Assembly (NCBI GenBank): GCA_041629655.1
Contig: JBFKMV010000184.1
Span: 1-10,098, forward strand
Reading direction: 5' to 3'
Length of the DNA stretch: 10,098 nt
DNA from: JBFKMV01 sp041629655
GTDB taxonomy: Bacteria > Acidobacteriota > Polarisedimenticolia > Polarisedimenticolales > Polarisedimenticolaceae
In this document: piece by piece, positions 5,582-10,098 of the stretch
How positions within the stretch are numbered: position 1 is the first letter of the stretch
How the letters are laid out: each line of letters starts with the position of its first letter
Made by a program: the position numbers and the translations under genes
Notes under the pieces: model-generated
The model's database searches: none
What the model saw: the letters and a program-made list of their open reading frames with translations, nothing else
Told to the model about the DNA's origin: nothing

Positions 5582-6830
5582 GTTGCTTACCGGGATCGAT
5601 GTCGAACGCGAGCTGCGCGTGCGCCTCGCGTAACGCCGCCTCGACCGTACCGGGCGCGACGCCACGCGCGAAGATGAACCCGAGGTAGCGGTGCCCCTCG
5701 GGGAGCGGTTCCAGCTCGGACCCGATCGGCCGCGAGATCACGACGTCCTCGATCCCGCTCACGGCGCGGGCCCGCTCGACGCCGTGCACCGCGCGCAGGG
5801 TCCCCGCCGCGGGCGTCGGGATCATCATCACCCCGGCGGCGGAGCCGTCGCGCGTCGGCGGACCGGCCCGCTCGCCGAGCGCGTGGCGCAGGATCAGCTC
5901 CTCCAGCGAGATCCCGGTCCCGAAGCGCAGCGCGCGCGAGCACAGGCCGCCGATCGATCGCGGCGCGACCTCCAGCACCACCGGAGAGCCGTCGTCCCCG
6001 ACCCGCAGCTCGGCGTGCACGGGGCCTTCGACCAGTCCCAGCGCGGCGCAGGCCCGTAACGCCTCCCGTTCGATCGAGCGCTGCACGTCGTCCGGCAATC
6101 GCGAGGGCGTGACGTAGATCGTCTCCTCGAACGTCGGTCCGCTCGGCATGTCGGGCTTGTCGAACAGCGCCAGCAGCTCCAGCTCGCCCGAGCGCAACAG
6201 GCCCTCGACCGCGACCTCGCGTCCGGCGATGAAGCCCTCGACCTGGATCCGGCCCGCCGCCTCGGCCCCCCGGCGCTGCACGTCCGGCCGCGCCAGCAAG
6301 GCGGCGATGCGCCGGAACGCGGCGACGAACGACGCCGGGTCGTCGGCGCGCAGCACTCCGCGGCTCGCCGACAGGAACAGCGGCTTGAGCACGCAGGGGT
6401 ACTCGACCCCGGCCGCCTCGCGCGCCGGTTCGGCGTCCAGGTCGATCAGCCGGAACCACGGCCCGGCGAGCCCGGCGTTCCGGAACAGCTCCCGTGCACG
6501 GTGCTTGTCGCGCGCGGCCCGCACCGCCGCGACGGGATTCGCGGGCAGCCCGAGCGCCGCCGCGGCCAGGGCCGCCAGTTCCACGGTCTCGTCGTCCACG
6601 CCGATCACCGCGTCCAGGGCACGCTCGCGTCCGAAGGCCACGACCCGCTCGACGCTGGGGCCGGGGCGGAAGAAATCGAGCGCCAGGGTCCGCCCCGGCG
6701 CCTCCCGTTCCAGGGCCTGCCCGTGGTCGGAGCCCACGATCACCTCGACGTCCAGCCGCGCCGCCGCACGCAGGAAGTCGCTCGCGCGGTACGTGGTCGT
6801 GGGCATCAGCAACAGGACGCGGCGGCTCAT
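5574..6830 (-). CDS. ATP-grasp domain carboxylate-amine (or thiol) ligase, substrate unknown
   Basis: A 418-residue cytoplasmic enzyme of the ATP-grasp superfamily, which activates a carboxylate as an acylphosphate and joins it to a nucleophile. Residues 1 to about 105 are a Rossmann-like pre-ATP-grasp domain (MSRRVLLLMPTTTYRASDFL; VIGVDDETVELAALAAAALG). DKHRARELFRNAGL (108-121) begins the central ATP-grasp domain. Key positions are Lys149 in YPCVLKPLF, the short Gly/Ser loop SASRG (154-158), Glu198 in QVEGFI, the EVAVEG strand (205-210) and the metal-binding pair around Glu274 (VHAELRV) and Glu287 (VVLEVAPR). The C-terminal 100 residues (GVMMIPTPAAG onward) look like the lid domain of the carboxylase/biotin-carboxylase-like subgroup. 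No neighbouring biosynthetic gene reveals the substrate. The ATG at 6828-6830 gives the natural N-terminus of the first beta strand. Only a weak GAG site precedes it, and a GTG lies directly before the ATG. The start is 31 bases from the divergent membrane-protein gene. Confidence 0.9.
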   Translation of the reverse strand: MSRRVLLLMPTTTYRASDFLRAAARLDVEVIVGSDHGQALEREAPGRTLALDFFRPGPSVERVVAFGRERALDAVIGVDDETVELAALAAAALGLPANPVAAVRAARDKHRARELFRNAGLAGPWFRLIDLDAEPAREAAGVEYPCVLKPLFLSASRGVLRADDPASFVAAFRRIAALLARPDVQRRGAEAAGRIQVEGFIAGREVAVEGLLRSGELELLALFDKPDMPSGPTFEETIYVTPSRLPDDVQRSIEREALRACAALGLVEGPVHAELRVGDDGSPVVLEVAPRSIGGLCSRALRFGTGISLEELILRHALGERAGPPTRDGSAAGVMMIPTPAAGTLRAVHGVERARAVSGIEDVVISRPIGSELEPLPEGHRYLGFIFARGVAPGTVEAALREAHAQLAFDIDPGKQRR

Positions 6831-6861
6831 CACGTTCTCGACATTACTCCACCGGGTGGGT

Positions 6862-7323
6862 ATGATCCACGAAGCCATGCAACCCGATCAACTGTTGCCG
6901 GTCCTCGTACGCTGGGTCCACCTGCTCTCGGCGGTGATCCTGGTGGGCGGCGTGCTGTTCTATCGACTGGTGCTGCTTCCCGCGCAGCGCGGGGAAGGCG
7001 GACGGCGCCCGGCCCTGCTCGACGCCGTCGACGCGCGCTGGAAACGCTGGGTCCACGCGACGATCGGCCTGCTGCTGCTGACCGGGTTCTACAACTTCTT
7101 CACCGTCTCCATCCCGAAGGGCCGCTCGGACCCCGGCTACCACACCTGGTTCGGCGCGAAGTTCCTGCTCGCCCTGGGGCTGTTCATGCTGGCCAGCCTG
7201 CTGATCGGCCGCGCGCCGGCCTTCGACCGCCTGCGCGAACAGTCCTCGCGCTGGTATCTCGTCGCGGCGCTGATGGGTCTGGCGGTGATCCTGATCTCGG
7301 GGGTGCTGCGGGTCCTGGGCTGA
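6862..7323 (+). CDS. Four-helix integral membrane protein, CopD-like
   Basis: A 153-residue inner-membrane protein with four predicted helices: about 12-39 (starting LLPVLVRWVHLLSAV), 62-84 (RWVHATIGLLLLTGFYNFF), 97-116 (FGAKFLLALGLFMLASLLIG) and 131-150. Histidines sit at the start of helix 1 (His20, in RWVHLL), helix 2 (His65, in RWVHAT) and just before helix 3 (His94, in YHTWFGAKF). The WxH...GG...F pattern of helix 1 resembles CopD/DUF2269-type proteins. In membrane proteins of this shape such histidines can bind copper or haem, but that is inference here. The ATG at 6862 is taken as start; a GTG at 6856 and an ATG at 6877 (MQPDQLL) are alternatives, and the only Shine-Dalgarno-like bases (GGGTGGG, 6854-6860) do not decide between them. 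Its TGA ends four bases before glcD begins, so the two are almost certainly co-transcribed and probably translationally coupled. Confidence 0.82.
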   Translation: MIHEAMQPDQLLPVLVRWVHLLSAVILVGGVLFYRLVLLPAQRGEGGRRPALLDAVDARWKRWVHATIGLLLLTGFYNFFTVSIPKGRSDPGYHTWFGAKFLLALGLFMLASLLIGRAPAFDRLREQSSRWYLVAALMGLAVILISGVLRVLG

Positions 7324-7327
7324 GGCG

Positions 7328-8779
7328 ATGGCCCTGAGCGAGCGCGAGCGTCCGCCGTTCGAGCGCGAGCTACGGCACGTCTTCGGCGACGAACGGCTGG
7401 CGACGGGCTTCGAGCAGCTGCTGACCTACGAGGCCGACGGCCACACGCTGCGGCGGCAGGCACCGGACGCGGTGGTCTATCCGGAGACCACGCTGGAGGT
7501 CCAGCAGGCGGTCCGGATCTGCAACCGGTTCGACGTCCCGTTCCTGGCCCGCGGGGCCGGAACCGGCCTGAGCGGCGGCGCGGTCGCCGCCCGGGGCGGG
7601 CTGATCATCGAGCTGGCGCGGATGAACCGCATCCTCGACGTCGACTACGCCGGCCGGACCGCGGTGGTCCAGCCCGGCGTGGTCAACCTGCACCTCAGCC
7701 TGCACACCCGGCCGCACGGCTTCCACTACGCCCCCGACCCCTCGAGCCAGGGGGCGTGCACGATCGGAGGCAACGTCGCCGAGAACAGCGGCGGGCCGCA
7801 CACGCTGCGTCACGGCGTCACCACCAACCACGTGCTGGGGCTGGAGGTCGTGCTGCCGAGCGGGGAGCTGCTGCGGACCGGGAGACCCAACGGCGACGCG
7901 CCGGGTTACGACCTGACCGGGCTGTTCGTGGGCTCCGAGGGAACGTTCGGGATCGCGACCGAGATCACCGTGCGGCTGACGCCCGACCCGGAGGGCCTGC
8001 GCACGTTCCTCGCCGTGTACGACGACGTGCAGGACGCCTCCGAGACCGTCGGGGCCGTGCTGCGCTCCGGCATCGTGCCGGCGGCCCTGGAGCTGATCGA
8101 CAACCTGGCGATCCGCGCCGTCGAATCGCACCTGCGGGTGGGGTTCCCCCTCGACGCCGCGGCGGTGCTGCTGATCGAGATCGAGGGGGCGGAGCCGGAG
8201 CTCGACCCGCTCGCCGAGGACATCGTGCGGATCTGCCGCGAGCAGCGCGCGCGGGAGATCCGGAAGGCCGCCGACGAGCGGACCCGCGCGCAGCTGTGGA
8301 AGGGACGCAAGCACGCGCTGGGCGCCGTGGGGAAGCTGGCCGGCGCCTACTACACCCACGACGGGGTGGTGCCGCGGTCGCGGTTGCCCGAGGCGCTGCG
8401 GCGCGTCTCGGAGATCGGAAGCCGGCACGCGTTGCGGATCGCCAACGTCTGTCATGCCGGCGACGGCAACCTCCACCCGTTGATCCTCTACGACCCGCAC
8501 GATGCCCGAGAGGTCGAGCGGGTCCGCGCCGCCGGAGCGGAGATCCTCAAGCTGTGCGTGGACCTGGGCGGCGTGCTGTCCGGCGAGCACGGCATCGGCC
8601 ACGAGAAGCAGGACTGCATGGGCTGGATGTTCGGCCCCGACGACCTGGACCAGATGGCGCGGGTGCGGCGGGTGTTCGATCCCGGCGAGCGGTGCAATCC
8701 CGGGAAGGTCTTCCCCACCGGCGCACGCTGCGGCGAGATCGCGGCGGTGCGGGCGACCAAGACCGGCGGCTGGGTCTGA
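7328..8779 (+). CDS. glcD: GlcD-type FAD-linked 2-hydroxyacid oxidase subunit
   Basis: A 483-residue flavoprotein of the FAD-binding type 4 / VAO family, close to the usual length of glycolate oxidase subunit GlcD (about 490-500). The FAD domain shows ARGAGTGLSGGAV (74-86), a long conserved stretch at 136-179 that includes PDPSSQGACTIGGNVAENSG, and GYDLTGLFVGSEGTFGI (193-209). The C-terminal substrate domain carries HAGDGNLHP (376-384) and GEHGIG (419-424). By analogy with D-2-hydroxyglutarate and D-lactate dehydrogenases, His376, His383 and Glu420 are likely metal ligands and His421 the catalytic base. It oxidises glycolate or a similar D-2-hydroxyacid to the 2-oxoacid, with electrons passing to the respiratory chain. 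The partner glcE follows after 41 bases, which favours a GlcDEF complex over a stand-alone D-lactate dehydrogenase. The ATG at 7328 is the first in frame. Only GAGG overlapping the previous stop precedes it, consistent with coupled translation from the membrane-protein gene. Confidence 0.94.
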   Translation: MALSERERPPFERELRHVFGDERLATGFEQLLTYEADGHTLRRQAPDAVVYPETTLEVQQAVRICNRFDVPFLARGAGTGLSGGAVAARGGLIIELARMNRILDVDYAGRTAVVQPGVVNLHLSLHTRPHGFHYAPDPSSQGACTIGGNVAENSGGPHTLRHGVTTNHVLGLEVVLPSGELLRTGRPNGDAPGYDLTGLFVGSEGTFGIATEITVRLTPDPEGLRTFLAVYDDVQDASETVGAVLRSGIVPAALELIDNLAIRAVESHLRVGFPLDAAAVLLIEIEGAEPELDPLAEDIVRICREQRAREIRKAADERTRAQLWKGRKHALGAVGKLAGAYYTHDGVVPRSRLPEALRRVSEIGSRHALRIANVCHAGDGNLHPLILYDPHDAREVERVRAAGAEILKLCVDLGGVLSGEHGIGHEKQDCMGWMFGPDDLDQMARVRRVFDPGERCNPGKVFPTGARCGEIAAVRATKTGGWV

Positions 8780-8811
8780 CGTCCCGGCCCCCCGGGGCGA
8801 GCGGTTCGGGC

Positions 8812-8817
8812 GGAGGG
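8812..8817 (+). promoter_or_regulatory. Ribosome binding site of glcE
   Basis: GGAGGG ends three bases before the ATG at 8821 and fixes the start of a gene whose stop codon lies outside the window. The 41-base gap from glcD holds no convincing terminator, so glcE is probably co-transcribed. Confidence 0.65.
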
Positions 8818-8820
8818 TGC

Positions 8821-10098
8821 ATGGCCGATCTCGCGATGCGACTGTTGCGCGGCGTGGTCGGCGACGACCACGTCACGCCGGCCGGCGAGAGCCTGTGCGT
8901 CCGCCCCGGCCGCGTCGAGCAGCTGGCGGAGGTGGTGGCGCTGGCGCATCGCGAGGGGTGGCGGATCCGGCCTGCCGGCGCGGGGACCCGTCAGCCGGCG
9001 GGGGGCCAGCGCGACCGCTCGACGGCCGGGCTGATCGTGGTCGAGACGACCCGCCTGGCCCGGATCCTGGAGCACGAGGCGGGCGACCTCGTGGCCGCGG
9101 TGGAGTGCGGGGTCCGGTTCGCCGACCTGCAGCGCGAGCTGGCCGGACGACGCCAGCGCGTTCCGCTCGACCCGCCCCTGGAGCGCGCCGGCTCGACCGT
9201 CGGCGGCGTGCTGGCGACCGACGCCTTCGGCCCGCTGCGGCTCCGGTTCGGCTCGGCTCGCGAGCGGGTGATCGGCGCCACCCTGGTGCGCTTCGACGGT
9301 CGCATCGTGCGCACCGGCGGGATGGTGGTCAAGAACGTCAGCGGGTACGACCTGTCGAAGCTGTACGTCGGATCGTGGGGCAGCCTCGGGGTGCTGGTGC
9401 GCGCGAACTTCAAGCTGGACCCGTTGCCCCGGGATTCGGGATTGCTGGACGTAAAGCCGCCCGACGGTGCCGCGGCGGGGCGGGTCGTCGCCCGGGCGCT
9501 GCGCGAGCCGGTGACGCTGTGCTCCGCGGTGCTGGCCCGCGGCGAGCCCGCGCTGCGCGAGCCGGCGGCCCCGTTGCGGCCGCGGCTGTTGCTGGGGCTG
9601 GAGGGTCTTCCGGGGACCCTCGAATCGCAGGCCGAGACCGTCGCCGAGCTGGCGCGCGGCGAGGGCTGCCGCGATTTCCACTGGCTGACCGGCGACCGGG
9701 CCGCCGCGATGCGGGAGCGCGTCGCCGAGGCGCGGCTCCCCGCGGCGCACCCGGTCCGCGTGCGCCTGAGCTATCCGCCGGCGGCCTACGAGGCGCTGAT
9801 CGCCCGGGCCGAGCGGGTGGTCGGGGACGACGCGCCGGCCGAGCTGACCTTCGTGGGCTCGGGCATCAGCTGGCTCGGCTTGTCCGACGCCGGACCCACG
9901 GAGCTGCTCGTCGAGCGCCTGCGCTCGCTGCGCCGTCTCTGCGCGGAGCGGCACGGTTGGATGCGGGTCGAGCGGATGCCGGACGCCTGCGCGGAGCACG
10001 TGGCGGCGTGGCAGCTCCGTCCGGCGGAGCGACGGCTGATGCTGGAGCTCAAGACCGCGCTCGACCCGCAGGGCACCTTCCCGTCACCGCCCTACCTC
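8821..10098 (+). CDS. glcE: GlcE-type FAD-binding subunit of glycolate oxidase (3' end outside window)
   Basis: The frame runs from the ATG at 8821 to the last base without a stop, giving 426 residues. It is a second FAD-binding type 4 protein, shorter and more divergent than GlcD, as expected for GlcE, the accessory flavin-fold subunit of the membrane-associated glycolate dehydrogenase GlcDEF. Evidence includes PAGAGTRQPAGG (51-62) at the pyrophosphate loop position, AGSTVGGVLATDAFGPLRL (123-141), and above all GGMVVKNVSGYDLSKL (166-181) followed by YVGSWGSLGVL, the hallmark GG-x-VVKN-x-GYD block of GlcE. The last visible residues (MLELKTALDPQGTFPSPPYL) match the usual C-terminal LK-x-x-DP-x-G-x-F motif, so at most a few residues should be missing unless the protein is fused to another domain. 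Expected next is glcF, the 4Fe-4S subunit that carries electrons on towards quinone; it is not in this window. Confidence 0.9.
   Translation, partial: MADLAMRLLRGVVGDDHVTPAGESLCVRPGRVEQLAEVVALAHREGWRIRPAGAGTRQPAGGQRDRSTAGLIVVETTRLARILEHEAGDLVAAVECGVRFADLQRELAGRRQRVPLDPPLERAGSTVGGVLATDAFGPLRLRFGSARERVIGATLVRFDGRIVRTGGMVVKNVSGYDLSKLYVGSWGSLGVLVRANFKLDPLPRDSGLLDVKPPDGAAAGRVVARALREPVTLCSAVLARGEPALREPAAPLRPRLLLGLEGLPGTLESQAETVAELARGEGCRDFHWLTGDRAAAMRERVAEARLPAAHPVRVRLSYPPAAYEALIARAERVVGDDAPAELTFVGSGISWLGLSDAGPTELLVERLRSLRRLCAERHGWMRVERMPDACAEHVAAWQLRPAERRLMLELKTALDPQGTFPSPPYL

Noticed and set aside
6148..6861. Upstream extension of the membrane-protein frame across the ATP-grasp gene
   Set aside because: It is a Ser/Arg/Ala-rich antisense shadow of the ATP-grasp gene; the membrane-protein homology begins only at about 6862-6877.
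8488..9999. 503-codon minus-strand open frame opposite glcD and glcE
   Set aside because: Composition is dominated by Arg, Ala, Pro, Gln and His without motifs, and the plus strand carries clear GlcD and GlcE motifs across the same bases.

Overview
This is a GC-rich (roughly 70% or more G+C by eye) and densely coded stretch of bacterial chromosome. It holds ten protein genes, two of them cut by the window edges. I see no rRNA, tRNA, CRISPR array, insertion sequence or phage gene. A lipobox lipoprotein, an NfuA-type Fe-S carrier, a PaaZ/BoxD-type aldehyde dehydrogenase and GlcD/GlcE-type flavoproteins suggest a Gram-negative, aerobic heterotroph, probably a proteobacterium or something near it. 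The exact lineage cannot be read from this sequence.

Layout. (1) Positions 1-1268, plus strand: the 3' part of a PaaZ/BoxD-type aldehyde dehydrogenase, then nfuA from a GTG start. A 9-bp hairpin lies between them, just upstream of the nfuA ribosome binding site. (2) Positions 1279-1308: a strong GC hairpin between the convergent nfuA and Kazal genes. (3) Positions 1317-4882, minus strand: three exported proteins in a row. In transcription order these are a DUF3465 lipoprotein, a large secreted M14 zinc carboxypeptidase and a small secreted Kazal-type protein. (4) Positions 4978-5577, plus: a DUF937 protein ending in an EF-hand/dockerin-like calcium loop. (5) Positions 5574-6830, minus: an ATP-grasp ligase of unknown substrate. 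Its stop codon overlaps the DUF937 stop inside a palindrome centred on CTAG. (6) Positions 6862-10098, plus: a four-helix membrane protein of CopD-like appearance, then glcD four bases later, then glcE, which is open to the window edge.

How the genes work together. The clearest unit is the last one. GlcD and GlcE are the two flavin-fold subunits of a membrane-associated 2-hydroxyacid (glycolate or D-lactate type) dehydrogenase. The Fe-S subunit GlcF would be expected just beyond the right edge. The membrane protein is tightly coupled to glcD and carries histidines at its helix starts. The second possible unit is the envelope/secreted set DUF3465, M14 peptidase and Kazal protein, although gaps of 55 and 112 bases leave co-transcription uncertain. 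Most of the window is ordinary housekeeping or metabolic sequence. I found no convincing undescribed system; the points worth a second look are the Kazal/peptidase neighbourhood, the membrane protein coupled to glcD, the orphan ATP-grasp enzyme and several compact DNA structures at gene ends.
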